Shown here: positions 11,574-22,823 of the stretch, piece by piece
Numbering within the stretch: the stretch's first letter is position 1
How the letters are laid out: every line of letters starts with the position of its first letter
Assembly: GCF_963259705.1 (NCBI RefSeq)
Contig: NC_081861.1
Coordinates: forward strand, 65,391,623-65,455,622
Direction: 5' to 3'
From: Myotis daubentonii
Lineage: Eukaryota > Chordata > Mammalia > Chiroptera > Vespertilionidae
Length of the DNA stretch: 64,000 nt
The notes under the pieces: generated by a model
The model's input: the letters and a program-made list of their open reading frames with translations, nothing else
What the model was told of the DNA's origin: nothing
Databases searched by the model: none
Made by a program: the position numbers and the translations under genes

Positions 11574-11984
11574 CTAGAGGCCCGGTGCACAAAAATTTGT
11601 GCACTTGGGAGGGGGATGCCTCAGCCCAGTCTGGGACCCCTCTGGGGATGACCACCTGCTGGCTTAGGCCTGCTCCCCAGGGGATTTGGCCTAAGATGGC
11701 AATCAGACATCCCTCTAGCAGCCCGGCAGCCCTCGGGGGATGTCCACTTGCCAGCGGGGAGCAGACCTAAGCTGCAGTCAGACATCCTTAGCGCTGCTGA
11801 GGAGGCAGCAACCTGGCTTGTGGCTGAGCAGAGCTCCCCCCAGTGAGAGCACACTGACCACCAGAGGGCAGCTCCTGCATTAAGCATCTGCCCCCTGGTG
11901 GTCAGTGTGTGTCATAGTGACCAATCATTCCCAGTCTTTCTGCTGTTAGGGTCAGTTTGCATATTACCCTTTTACTATATAGGA
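11574..11984 (-). mobile_element. Helitron type A (part of composite A+B)
   Basis: Minus orientation: the 3' end CTAG lies at 11574-11577 next to A11573, with hairpin GTGCACAAAAATTTGTGCAC. The 5' end TCCTATATAGTAAAAGG lies at 11984. It carries the paired CTCF-like motif (11858-11901). It abuts the type B unit at 11986 through the joint ...GGA-TAGAGG..., the same joint seen at 53576/53577 and 47051/47052. Confidence 0.9.
11858..11901. promoter_or_regulatory. inverted pair of CTCF-like motifs
   Basis: CCACCAGAGGGCAG on plus (11858-11871) and CCACCAGGGGGCAG on minus (11888-11901), separated by 16 bp. Both fit the 14-base CTCF core CCASYAGRKGGCRS. CTCF binding is inferred from the match only. 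Confidence 0.6.
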
Positions 11985-11985
11985 T

Positions 11986-12651
11986 AGAGGCCTGGTGCAC
12001 AAGTGGGGGCCAGCTGGTTTGCCCTGAAGGGTGTCCCAGATCAGGGTGGGGGTCCTGCTTGGGTGCCTGGCCAGCCTGGGTGAGGGGCTGATGGCTGTTT
12101 GCAGCTGGTCACACCCCTTTCAGAGTGGGGGTCCCCACAGGGGTGCCTGGCCAGCCTGGATGAGGGGCTGATGGCTGTTTTCAGGCTGGCCACAACCCCT
12201 TTAGGGTGGGGATCCCCACTGGGGTGCCTGGCCAGTCTGGATGAGGGGCTGAGGGCTGTTTTCAGGCTGGCCTGCGACTGAAGCTCCCAGCCTCTCCATT
12301 TTTTCATTCTGGGATTTACCTTCTATAATTGAAACTCTGTTGCCTTCACTGGTGCTCCCAGCTCTGAGGCCTCGGCTGGCTGAACGCAGGTATCTGGGGT
12401 TTGTTTAGCTTCTATAATTGAAACTTTGTTGCTTTTGGAGCTGTTGCTTTCAGAGCTCAGAGCCGGCCACAGCAGGCGGGGAATCTTGGCTTCCTCCATC
12501 ACTGGAGCAAGCAAACATCCTGCTCACTTCAGCTGCGTGGCTGCCGGCCTCCATCTTTGTTAGAAGTTAATTTGCATATCTTGCTGATTAGCCAATAGGA
12601 AGGGTAGCAGAGGTACGGTTAATTACCCTTTTTGTCTTTTTTTAGATAGGA
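11986..12651 (-). mobile_element. Helitron type B (part of composite A+B)
   Basis: Minus orientation: 5' end TCCTATCT at 12651, with 'ttaatttgcat' and 'gattagccaat' subterminal motifs. The 3' end is truncated to CTA at the joint. It contains three ~80-bp tandem units (12061-12290) and an old A-type 'caattgaaactttgttg' stretch. It is non-coding. Confidence 0.87.
12061..12290. repeat. ~80-bp tandem repeat in Helitron type B
   Basis: GGGTGCCTGGCCAG recurs at 12061, 12141 and 12222, giving about 80 bp per unit, three units. The same unit recurs in the B copies at 28660, 33890, 46850 and 53640. Confidence 0.85.
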
Positions 12652-12719
12652 TAAAAATAAATGAATTACTAAAAGTATTTAATACAACTATGTTGCATTT
12701 GGTTACATGTGAATTCCCC

Positions 12720-12870
12720 AGAATAACTCTACACACTACATGCTATTAACATATATATTTTACAAATAAGGAAACTGGTACATAGAGAGGAAAGTAATTT
12801 GCCTATAATAACAAAACTAGTAAGTAATAGGCTGGAAATAAAACCCACAAAGTTTGAATTCATGGTTGTG
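12720..12870 (-). mobile_element. MIR-type SINE, antisense (diverged)
   Basis: 'ttttacaaataaggaaactg', 'agagaggaaagtaatttgcc' and 'aataacaaaactagtaagta' follow the reverse MIR core. Confidence 0.65.
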
Positions 12871-13227
12871 TGCTTTATTGGGGGTTTATGTTCCTACCCA
12901 ATGAGTGCTGATTAAGCTGTAATCAGTGCCTGTGATGCTCTATAGAAGCAAGAGAAAGCATGTGAGAATTACAAAATTTCCCAAACTTAGGAAAAGGCAT
13001 AGTGTGGTAACAAATGGTTAACACAACTGGTTTTACATCTGTTCAAAAGTTAACAACTATTTAGTGGTGTTGGGAAATACAAGTAAAAACAACATCTTTC
13101 CCTAACAGCTGTATTATCGAGAAAGCCTTAAAACGGAATGTGATGTGCTGCACAGGCAATCCCAAAAGGTTGAATCTCATCCTCTTACTAGTAGATACTT
13201 CAGCAGATACAACCTATTATGTATGTA

Positions 13228-13578
13228 ATAGAGGTCTGGTGCGTGAAATTTGTGCAAGGGGGTTCCCTCATCCTGGTCTGCACCCTCTCCAATCTGGGAC
13301 CCCTTGGAGGATGTCTGACTGCCAGTTTAGGCCCAACCCCACAATCTGGGACCTCTGGATCCTAACCACTCACCTGCCTGCCTGCCTGATCACCCCTAAC
13401 TGCCCTCCCCTGCTGGCCTGATCCCCCCTAACTGTTCTCCCCTGCTGGCCTGATCACCCCTAACTGCCGCTGCCTCAGCCCCCGCCACTGTGGCTTTGTC
13501 CAAAAGGAAGGCAGGGTGACCAGAAGATGTCCAGTTGACCCAGTCTAATTAGCATATTAACCTTTTTATAGGTATAGA
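13228..13578 (-). mobile_element. Helitron (diverged ends)
   Basis: The minus-strand 3' end is mutated (ATAGAGG for CTAGAGG) and the hairpin is degenerate. The 5' end is near 13578 after 'aattagcatattaacctttt'. It carries a 30-bp-scale repeat of 'cctgatcacccctaactgcc'. Confidence 0.75.
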
Positions 13579-14682
13579 TTTCAAGATGAACAATAGCTAG
13601 TCTTCAAATAAAAGGACTTGGTACCTTTTGGTGCACAGTTTGTTCTAACTTTATCATGGTAATTGGGGAGACCCCCTGTGTTGGAATTATCCAGAAGAGA
13701 AACAAACTTCTCATTGCAAATTGGAGTAAAGCACCTACTGAAGAAGTGCTCTTACTCTCTCAGGATCTAGAAGATAGGTGCTCTATATCCCCGGATATTT
13801 TCATTTTACAAAGTTGATTCCTGGGCCTTTGAGAAAACATTCCTGAGTTGAGAGACTGGCAAGAAGCTTATTTAATAATTATAAAGATTTATATACATTT
13901 GAAAAGACAGAGAAATAATTTCTGAAACAAAAAAGAAGGGAGGGGTACTGAATAAAGTCTGTTCCCTTACTTTCAGCAGAGACAATTAAGCCACTTATTT
14001 TTAATTTATATCTGATCTTAGAGTGGAGACATTTTTTTAAGCCAACTAATCAGTGCTTATCCCTCTCTTCTGACAGTCAATCAGGGATAGCCTCATTCTG
14101 ATGAACATCCCATGAAATGTCAACCAATCAATAATGGTTTCACCCACACCTGAAACCTATATTATCATGTTGACCAATGTCACCCCAATAAATTTAATAC
14201 AAAAATAACAGTTTTACCGGAATAAGCACATTTCTATAGATGATGACAACCTAATCACATCTCTGATTATACCTCAATTACTGTATTCAATGCTTTTTAA
14301 AAGCCCTACACAATAGTAGCAATTTTTATTACTACAATAAATAATAAATCTAGCTTTGCATTGTTTTCAGATACTGAGTGATGATCTCATCATTCTTGGA
14401 CATATGGTATACAAAACATAAATGATGAGAAATAATTTTAGCTTACATTTTCTTGTTTTTCAAAATTACTGAAGTGAATCTTTAGATCCCAAAAGAGTAA
14501 TACATGTGGCGGTACCAGAGAGTTTTAAGAACTAATGGAGAAAGACAATTCAGTTTATGAAGCCAGAATAACATTAATATCAAAACTTTAAGATGAATTA
14601 AAAACTTATAAGTACATCTTATTTTTGCCTGTAGTAGGAAATTATATATAGTAGTAACAAATAAAATCTAGCAGTATATTTT
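13579..14682. other. no gene; short L1 3'-tail-like piece
   Basis: Non-coding. About 14140-14205 resembles the 3' tail of bat L1 ('cacctgaaacctat', 'accaatgtcaccccaataaa'). The rest is unassigned. Confidence 0.4.
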
Positions 14683-14822
14683 TAAATTTTTTATTTTTAA
14701 TTATTTTCAATTACAGTTTATATTCAATATTACTTTGTATTAGTGTCAGGTATATAGCATAGTGATTAGACAATCATATACATACAAAGTGATCACCCTG
14801 ATATTTCAAGAAGCCACCTGGC
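14683..14822 (-). mobile_element. L1 3' UTR fragment, antisense
   Basis: A T-rich start followed by 'caattacagtttatattcaa' and 'caggtatatagcatagtgat', typical of an inverted L1 3' end. Confidence 0.6.
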
Positions 14823-14844
14823 ATTGTGCACAGTTATTATAATA

Positions 14845-15230
14845 CTAGAGACCCAGTGCACAAAATTTGTGTATGGTGGGGGGTGGGGGAATCCCACAGC
14901 CTGGCCTGTGCCCTCTTGCAGTCCGGGACCCCTCAGAGGATGTCTGCCTGCCGGCTTAGGCCCGTTCCTTACTACCCACCTGCTTGTTGCTCCTTACCAC
15001 TTGGCTCACTGCTTCTTAGCTCTGACACAGAGGCTCCCACCACCGCTGCTGCACTCACCAGCCTTGAGCCTGGCTTCTGGCTTAACGGCGCTCCCCCTGT
15101 GGGAGCGCACTGACCACCAAGGAGCAACTCCTGCAATGAGCATCTGCCCACTGATGGTCAGTGCGCACCATAGCAACTGGTCATTCTGGTCATTCCGCTG
15201 TAATGGTCACTTAGGCTTTTATTATATAGA
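14845..15230 (-). mobile_element. Helitron type A, first of a tandem triple
   Basis: 3' CTAG at 14845 after A14844; 5' TC ends at 15230 (TATATAGA on plus). It has the A-type palindrome in decayed form (15114-15127 and 15144-15157, same 16-bp spacer). The next unit begins at 15231 with no gap. Confidence 0.9.
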
Positions 15231-15821
15231 CTAGAGGCCCAGTGCACGAAATTCATGCATGGGGGAAGGGGGGCCCCTCAGCCTGACATGTACCCTCTGT
15301 CACATTCTGGGATACCGGCCGCTCCGGGCTTAGGCATGGGCCTACAGGCTTGGGGTGTCCTGGCTCCTGAGGACGCCTGTCCTGGGGACACAGGCCTTTT
15401 GGCGCTGATGTGCACACAAGCAGCCACAGAGCAAGAAACTCCGCCAGTGCCCAAGCAAGCACTCCAGTGGGGCAGGTGCTTCCCCCGCATAGCCATGGCA
15501 ACATGGAGGTAAGCTCCAGGCCCCGCCACCGGCTTCCACACGTGCCACCCCTACCCCGGCGCCCCGGCGCCCCGGCGCCTTCGTGCATGCGCCAGCCACG
15601 CGGGAGTTTGACCAGCATCCACACACACCACCCCGACCCCAGTTCCCTGGTGCCCGTGCATGCGCAAGCAACCAAGGGCAGGAACTTCCCCTGCATCGCC
15701 ATGGCAATATATGCAAATTAACCCGCTATCTTTGTCATGTTAATTTGCATACTCACTCTGATTGGCTGGTGAGCATAGTGGAGGGACGGTTAATTTACAG
15801 GTTTCTCTTTTATTATGTAGA
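15231..15821 (-). mobile_element. Helitron with CpG-rich, promoter-like interior
   Basis: 3' CTAG at 15231-15234; 5' end at 15821 (TTATTATGTAGA on plus). The 5' part has the B-type 'gattggctggtgagcatag' stretch. The interior is CpG-rich, with a GGCGCCCC triple repeat near 15556, two GCCATGGCAA motifs (15491-15502 and 15699-15709) and two GTGCATGCGC motifs (15582-15592 and 15656-15666). These resemble RFX and NRF1 sites. Frames of 124-149 codons exist on both strands but look like chance frames in GC-rich DNA. Confidence 0.85.
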
Positions 15822-15822
15822 A

Positions 15823-16034
15823 CTAGGGTCCCTAGGCATGGCTGGCGGTCAGGGCCAATCTGTGGGGTGATTGGAGGGGCACCCACCTTGGCTAGCCTGG
15901 GGCCTACGGGCTAGGGGCAGCTTCTGCATTGAGCCTCTGCTCCCTGGTGGTCAGTGCGTGTCATAGCAACTGGTCATTCTACTGGTCATTCTGCCATTTG
16001 GTTAATTTGCATATTGGGCTTTTATCATATAGGA
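15823..16034 (-). mobile_element. Helitron, short, third of tandem triple
   Basis: 3' CTAG at 15823; 5' TCCTATATGATAAAAG ending at 16034. It holds one decayed CTCF-like arm (15937-15950, minus). Confidence 0.85.
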
Positions 16035-17570
16035 TAGAACAATTCACTTAGATCAAATAGGCCTCTCCTACCTTCCCTTGGTCATACAAATGATGATCCA
16101 TATCATAACATGTTACCAAATCTGATATGTATCCCTGTATAAACTTCTGTATATTGTGGAAATAGAGTTTGAAAAAGTAGAGTAGCCATTCCTAATAATA
16201 ATTCTAATAAAATAGCAGAGGTTAAACTTTTTAGTGATATCACTAGTGCTGGCATAAAGAGGGCAAAGCTTGTCAGTATTATTTAACATTGTACTGAAGC
16301 TTTTTTTAAAAAAATGCCATTTTCAAATAAATTATAGATTAAGTAAAGATCCAAATATTAGTCTTAAAAATCAATATAAAAACACACATGTATAAGCTGC
16401 GAGAGATGGTAAAGAGATTTCTTAAGCAATATCAGAATTTAGAAGCTTCCTAAACTACATATTTAAGGGATCAATGGGGGAAAAAGTGGACATATGTAAT
16501 AATTTCAACAATAAAGATTTAAAAAAAGATTAAAACAGTTGTGTGGCAAATGTTATAATAAAAAACACTGAATTTGGAAAAATATAAATGTAATGCAGAT
16601 GACAAATAGTTAATATCTGTAAAAAGTGAGTCTTAGAGATCCACTAGGAAAAACTTCATTTTATAGTAAAGTTAACAGATTATATAACTAAAGATATTGT
16701 AGATGAAAAAAATCTAAATGGCTAGAAGAACACATGAAAAGATTCCCATACTGAGTAAAGTGTTGGGAAATGTAAGTTAAAATAACAAAATTTTCTCTCT
16801 CCTTTTGTCTCACTAGCAAAAATTGAAAGAGCGATATCACCAGTTCCTGTCACACATCTTGATAAATGCGTAATCTTTTAAATTGCTGATAGTAATATAA
16901 AGTGCTGCAGTCATTTTTGAGAACCATCTAAAAATATGTATTAAGTTAAAATGCATGTACTTTTTGACCCAACAATTCCAGTTTTTGGAAACCAACAAAT
17001 AAAAATAAAGTCAGAATGTATGGAAATCACACATATATAAATATACTAGAGGCCCGATGCACAAAAATTCATGCAAGAGTAGGACTTCCTTCCCCCTGCT
17101 GGTGGCACTGACTTCCCTCCGGCACCCAGGACCCGGGCTTCCCTCCTCTGGCTGCTGGCAGGCACTGAGGAACCAGGCTGCTTCCCTCCGGCCCCGGCTT
17201 TGTCCAGAAGGATGCCCGGAAGGATGCCCGGTCTAATTAGCATATTACCCTTTTTTATTATAGATATTGCAGCATTGTGCATGCTGGCAAAAAATCAGAA
17301 ACAGAGCAAATGTCCAATAACAGAAGGGTTACTGAGTATATTATATCCACAGTGTACAACATAACACAGTTTTTAAAAATAATAATTTAGAATTCCTCTT
17401 GGATTGGGGTTGATATAGATTAATAAAGAACTGTAACAGGAAAGGGCCAGCAAAAAGAAAATAAGGCAATCAAATAAAATGTAGACTGCTTTAAAAGAAA
17501 AATAAGCATAACTATATTTAGTGTTTTGTAAAATGTATATATGATTAAATAGCATCAAAAAATTTTAAAA
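16035..17570 (+). mobile_element. old L1 sequence, interrupted by Helitron
   Basis: Sequence such as 'tttgacccaacaattccag', 'tgcagcattgtgcatg' and 'aaatgtccaataacagaag' is the 3' part of L1 ORF2 in old L1M copies. The left part (16035-16700) is less certain and holds an L1-tail-like 'caacaataaagattt' near 16515. Confidence 0.55.
17046..17264 (-). mobile_element. Helitron, short
   Basis: 3' CTAG at 17046 after A17045, with hairpin GTGCATGAATTTTTGTGCAT on minus. 5' TC at 17264 followed by T. It belongs to the same subtype as 49205-49428 (shared 'ttccctccggc', 'cggctttgtc', 'ctaattagcatattaccc'). Confidence 0.9.
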
Positions 17571-18177
17571 GGACATTATATTATTTTCCTGCAATCTAGC
17601 CAATGAGCACAAATTTTGCAGCTTAAAAGAACATAAATTTATTAGCTCAGTTTCCAGAGGTCAGGATTTCTGGCATGGCTAAATAGTCCTCTGATGAGGG
17701 TCTCACAAGGCTGAAATTAAGGTGTTAATGAGGTTGTGTTTTTTGCTGAAGTTCACTCTCAGATATTTTTATTTCCCAGTATTGCACACATTTTATTTTG
17801 TTTTCTGTAAGAAACATTTGGGTTTGGGGGACTAATGGGTTCATACCAACATATGGGTACAAAATAATGTAGACTGGATTAGCTTACATTTTAACACGTT
17901 TGCTCACATTTTGAGGGCTTACAAACAACTTTAAAAGAATTCCAATGCACTTTTGGTTATTATGTATTGAATGTAAGTGATTTGAGGTTTTGGGACAATT
18001 TTGACAAATATTTTTTAAATATTTTTTTAAAAGAGACAAAATTATATAATGTAGTCACTGGAGTGACTATCCCATTACCTTAGTCGTTTTCTATTGGCTA
18101 GACATAAGTCACAGGCTCTGCCTGTGCTCATGAGCAGGGGATTATTCAAAAGTAGGACTCACTGATGGTCATTTTAC
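17571..18177. other. ancient interspersed repeat, then unassigned sequence
   Basis: About 17580-17730 belongs to the same old repeat as 40140-40500 ('gttcagaggtcag', 'cacaaggctgaaatt'-type words). It is probably an old LTR, but I cannot name it. The remainder is unassigned. Confidence 0.35.
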
Positions 18178-18379
18178 TTTATTTTAAATATATTTTTATT
18201 GATTTCAGAGAGGAAAGAAGAGGGAGAGAGAGATAGAAACATCAATGACGAGATAGAATCATCCATCGGCTGCCCCCTGCACACCCCACACTGGGGATCG
18301 TGTGCCCTGACCAGAAATTGAACTGTGACCCCCTGGTTCATAGGTTGACACTCAACCACTGAGCCACGCCGGCCGGACA
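18178..18379 (-). mobile_element. Ves SINE
   Basis: Minus-strand Ves with A-tail complement at left and tRNA-like head ending GGCCGGCGTGGCTCAGTGG (minus). No clear target duplication. Confidence 0.87.
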
Positions 18380-18659
18380 CTAACATCCACGTTAGGTGTG
18401 TTTGACACAGTTTTGAATCCTGAGAAAAGTTTATTGATTGCATTTTACAATCTGAAGTCATTGGAGAATTTACAGTGGTTTGAGGATTGGTTGATTGAAA
18501 AGTAAAGAAAGTTCTTAGATTTACTCCTGTTTCAAGTTTGACTTTCCATTTTCCAATAAAAGCAGGATATATTACTCAACTTTCCCATTGAATGAAAATA
18601 AAAATAAATCTGAATAAAACATTTAAACATTCCTTAAAGTATTGAATGTGTAAATTACT

Positions 18660-18868
18660 CCCAGTAGAGAAAGATACATACCATAAGGTTTCACATATAT
18701 GTGGAATCCAAAAACTAAACAAAGAAAACAAAAACAAGCTTATATAAACAGAGACTACAGGGATGGTTACCAGAGGGAAGGGGTGAGTGGAATGGTTGAA
18801 AGGAGAAGGGAAATATAGTCAACAATATTGTAATAAGGTTACATGGTGACAGATGAATACTAGAATTA
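18660..18868 (+). mobile_element. L1 3' UTR, left part of a split copy
   Basis: 'catatatgtggaatccaaaa', 'gagactacagggatggttac' and 'ggttacatggtgacagatga' are L1 3' UTR words. The copy resumes at about 20250, so 18869-20249 is an insertion. Confidence 0.75.
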
Positions 18869-19389
18869 GGGGGATTGGTACTGGACAGGGGCCTGCGTGG
18901 AGCAGGTCTGCCTCAGGCCTGCCTGTAGTGTGTGGGTTCTTAACTTGGTGTAGGAAATATTTCACAACAGGAGTCCAGATGGGTTTGAGAGTATGTTTCT
19001 TAAAACTGGGGTCAGAGAAACAACAGGGTCTCCCCTCCACAGTGCTCTGTTCTGGCTTTCTAGAAATGTTACAGGAAAGAAGTGAGCCAAGGCGGGGCTG
19101 CTGTTAGCTCACTGGGAAGTCAGAGAAAAAGCGGGCCATGGAGACAAGATGAGGGGGTGAGCCCTGGTCAAGTTGCAGCTGCCCACTGCCCCCCTGGTTG
19201 CAAGCCTTGTGGGGACCCTTAGAAATGAAATGTTCAAGTCCTGGAAGGGGCATGAGCATGCTCTAGTAGAGCGAGCCCGCATTGAGTCTTTGTCTTGAGG
19301 GCTTTTTATCCTTTTTTTTTTTTTTTCTGAAGGGGAGAATCTTAGGGAAGGGTTTCAGAATATTCATCAACTTTCAGGGTGCATTTAAA

Positions 19390-19835
19390 AAATATATATA
19401 TATTTTATTGATTTTTTACAGAGAGGAAGGGAGAGAGATAGTCAGAAACATCGATGAGAGAGAAACATCGGTCAGCTGCCTCCTGCACACTCCCTACTCG
19501 GGATGTACCCGCAACCAATGTACATGCCCTTAATGCAATGGTTCTCAACCTTCCTGATGCCGCGACCCTTTAATACAGTTCCTCATGTTGTGGTGAGCCC
19601 CAACCATAAAATTATTTTCGTTGCTACTTCATAACTGTAATGTTGCTACTGTTATGAATCGTAATGTAAATATCTGATATGCAGGATGTATTTAGGCGAC
19701 TCCTGTGAAAGGGTCATTCGACTCCCAAAGGGGTCGCGACCTACAGGTTGAGAACCGCTGCCTTAATGGGAATCAAAACTGGGACCCTTGAGTCTGCAGG
19801 CTACGCTCTATACAATGAGCCAAACCAGTTAGGGA
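19390..19835 (-). mobile_element. Ves SINE split by SPIN
   Basis: Minus-strand Ves in two parts (19390-19535 and 19769-19835). Approximate target duplication GGGTGCATTTAA / GGGTGCACTTTTAA surrounds it. The SPIN element duplicated CCTTAATG of this SINE. Confidence 0.88.
19536..19760. mobile_element. SPIN (Space Invader) hAT MITE
   Basis: A 225-bp element with ends CAATGGTTCTCAACC and GGTTGAGAACCGCTG, and the SPIN-specific interior 'ccctttaatacagttcctca', 'accataaaattattttcgtt', 'aaaggggtcgcgacc'. It has a perfect 8-bp target duplication CCTTAATG (19528-19535 and 19761-19768). SPIN families are known to have entered several tetrapod lineages, bats included, by horizontal transfer. Confidence 0.95.
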
Positions 19836-20249
19836 AAGGGTGCACTTTTAATATTCGCATGCATAAAAAAAAATGAGTGTATGAGAAAGTTTTGGATTGC
19901 TTTTTGGTTTGGTCTGTTTTAGTTTTCTCTTAGGTCTGTCTGGCTTTATTGGGAGTTTTGTTATTTCTTCCCAACTTCATCTGTCCTTGGGTTTCACTGG
20001 CATAAATGGCATTAATTGGGTCTTTGTTCTGTATTCCCAGGCCAGGGTGATTTAAGCTATATATTCTGTGGTTAGGAAGGAGAGGTATAAACCATTTGCT
20101 CTTGTATCCTTGGTTATGGGAGATAAGGTCTTGCAATTGACAAGCTGGCTGCAAGCTGCCCAAACTGTTTGGCTTTGTTTAATTTTCTTGTCTCAGTTTC
20201 CCCATTCCACTTGCTCAGGAATTTTCCTAGCTTCTTACTATCCTGATCA

Positions 20250-20362
20250 CATTGTATGATACAAAATGTTGAATCACTATATTGTATACCTGAAACTAAT
20301 ATAACCAATATAAGATTATGTACCAACTTTACTTAAATGAAAATATGTATTTTTTAAAAAGT
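20250..20362 (+). mobile_element. L1 3' end, right part of split copy
   Basis: 'tgttgaatcactatattgta', 'tacctgaaactaatataacc' and an A-rich tail complete the L1 begun at 18660. Confidence 0.75.
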
Positions 20363-20537
20363 ACACACAGGAGCTCTCAGATCAATTTTTTAATGCAAGA
20401 TTTCAACAAGGACAGTAAATACTATGATAGTGTTTCTAGTAGCCATATAGAAAAAAAATAAAATAAAGCAAAAAGCCCCCTCAAAAATCTCCATAACAAA
20501 TTTAACTCAGATTGTAGGAAATCCTCGCACATAATCT

Positions 20538-20810
20538 CTTTTGTTGTTGTTGTTAATCCTCACCAGAGGATATTTTTTCCATTTTACTTTAGAGAGAGTA
20601 GAAGGGAAGGGAGTAGGGGGAGAAAGATAGAGAGAGAGAGAGAAAATCGATATGAGAGAGGCACATCGATTGTCTCCCACACCCACCCTGACCAGGGATG
20701 GCTATCAAACCTGCAATCCAGCTATTTGCCCTTGACCAGCTATTGAACCCGAGACACTTCGGTTCATGAGCTGACACTCCAACCACTAAGCAACACAGGC
20801 CAGGGTTTCA
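20538..20810 (-). mobile_element. Ves SINE, long-tail variant
   Basis: Minus-strand Ves with duplication CACATAATCT (20528-20537 and 20811-20820). Its 3' end carries an extra GTGAGGATTAACAACAACAA block beyond the usual A-tail position, shared with 51620-51903 and 62931-63214. Confidence 0.9.
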
Positions 20811-20821
20811 CACATAATCTT

Positions 20822-21137
20822 GAAAGGTGATAAGTAGAAATAAAGTTAACAGAAAATTAAGAAAATAAGTCAATATATGCAAGATTGGACAGATATTACA
20901 GAGACCAGGGATAGATCTGAGAAACTTCAGATATTTTAACTACTAAACACACATTTTAAAACAACTATATGTCAAATGTGTTAATGACTAGTCATATTTT
21001 CTCTTTATGATGTCATAGGAATATCACATTTCTTACTCTCCCTTGAATTTAAATTGGAGCCATGTGACTAGTTCTTGCCAAAGGCTTGTAGGTAGCAGTA
21101 CTGTATGCCATATTGAATCCTACCCATTAAAACCTAT
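20822..21137. other. unassigned, possibly old LTR
   Basis: Non-coding. 'ggagccatgtgactagttct' at about 21056 is a word of old mammalian LTR-type repeats, but the evidence is thin. Confidence 0.3.
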
Positions 21138-21350
21138 TTAGAGGTTATTCTTTTTATTTTATTTTTAAACTTTATCTCTATTGTTTGAATATATTTATTG
21201 GGGTGACATTGGTTAATAAATTATATAGGTTTCAGGTATACAATTCTACAATATATCATCTGTATATTGTAGTGTATTTACCACCCCAAGTCAAGTTTCC
21301 TTCCATTACTATTTATCCCCCCCTTTACCTTATTATGCCATCCCCTACAC

Positions 21351-21562
21351 CAGTGATGGCGAACCTATGACACTCATTTTTTTTGGCTGATTTTTCTTTG
21401 TTAAATGGCATTTAAAGATATAAAATAAATATCAAAAATATAAGTCTTTGTTTTACTATGGTTGCAAATATCAAAAAATTTCTATATGTGACACAGCACC
21501 AGAGTTAAGTTAGGGTTTTTCAAAATGCTGACACTCCGAGCTCAAAAGGTTCGCCATCACTG
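21351..21562. mobile_element. hAT MITE, TIR CAGTGATGGCGAACCT
   Basis: Ends CAGTGATGGCGAACCT and AGGTTCGCCATCACTG. Perfect 8-bp duplication CCCTACAC (21343-21350 and 21563-21570) inside the L1. A second copy lies at 60177-60364. The terminal sequence resembles that of the OposCharlie-like hAT group. Confidence 0.93.
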
Positions 21563-22602
21563 CCCTACACCCTTCCCTCTGGTAATCATCGTATTGTTGT
21601 CCTTGTCCAGGAGTCCTTTCTTTTCTTTGCTTAATCCCTTCCTCCTTCTCACTCAGCTCTCAACCACCTCCCCTCTGACAGTGTCAGTCTGTTCTCTGTA
21701 TCCATGAGTCTCAACTTCATTAGTTTATTTTGTTCATTAAATTCAATTTATAAATGAAATCATATTGGAATTGTCTTTCTCTGACCGGCTAATTTCACTT
21801 AGCAGAATACTCTCCAGGTCCATCTATGCTGTCACAAAAGGTAAGATTTTCTTCTATGGCTGAGTAGTATCCCATTGTGTAAATGTACAACAGCTTTTTG
21901 TCCACTCATTTATTGATGGGCTCTTGGGCTCCTTCCAAATCTTGGTACAATAACAGTGCAATGATCATAGGGCTGCATATATTCTTCCGAATTAGTGTTT
22001 CAGTTTTCTTTGGATATATTCTCAGAAGTGAAATTGCTAGGGCATAAGGCAGTTCCATTTTTAATTTTTTGAGGTAACTGCATACTGCTTTCCCCAGTGG
22101 TTGCACCAGTCTGCATTCCCACCAGCAGTGCACAAGGGTTCCCTTTTCTCCACATCCTTGTGGACACGGTGTTGTTTGTTGATTTATTGATGATAGCCAT
22201 TCTGACTGACAAATGGGAGTTGATATCTCATTGTGGTTTTAATTTACATTTCTTTGATGATTAATGATGATGAGCATCCTTTCATATGTCTATTAGCCAT
22301 CTACATGTCCTCTTTGGAGAATTATCTATTCAGATCCTTTGCCCATTTCTTAATTGGATTGTTTGGCAGGTTTACTTGGTATTGGGTTTTATAAATTCCT
22401 TATAAATTTTGGATTTTAAGCCCTTATCAGATGAGTTAGTGAATACTAGTATGCCCTCCCATTCAGTAGGTTGTCTTTTCAGTTTCTGTTGCTATGCAAA
22501 AAGTTTTAAGTTTTATGTAGTCCCATTTGTTTATTTTTCTTTTATTTCCTTTGCCTGAAGCGATATAGCAGAAAAAATATTGCTATGAGAAATGTCTAAT
22601 AT

Positions 22603-22823
22603 ATTTTTAAAATATATCTTTTATTGATTTCAGAGAGGAATGGAGAGGGAGTGAGAGTTAGAAACATCAATGATGAGACAGAATCATTGATTGGCTGCCT
22701 CCTGCATGTCCCCTACTGGGGATGGAGCCTGCAACTGGGGCATGTGCCCTTGACCTGAATCGAACCTGGGATCCTTCAGTCTGTAAGCCAATGCTCTATC
22801 CACTGAGCCAAACAAGCTAGAGC
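22603..22823 (-). mobile_element. Ves SINE in L1
   Basis: Minus-strand Ves, duplication AAATGTCTAATAT (22590-22602) and AAATGTCTGATAT (22824-22836). Confidence 0.93.

Larger units (their letters stand above)
18869..20249. other. insertion in L1 3' UTR, LTR-like
   Basis: Without the nested Ves+SPIN it is about 0.93 kb, non-coding, and splits an L1 3' UTR. Its length and composition suggest a solo LTR, but I cannot fix TG...CA ends or a target duplication. Confidence 0.35.

Noticed and set aside
15253..15721. Overlapping frames of 103-149 codons on both strands
   Set aside because: Chance frames in a CpG-rich Helitron interior; no frame shows domain or codon-use evidence.
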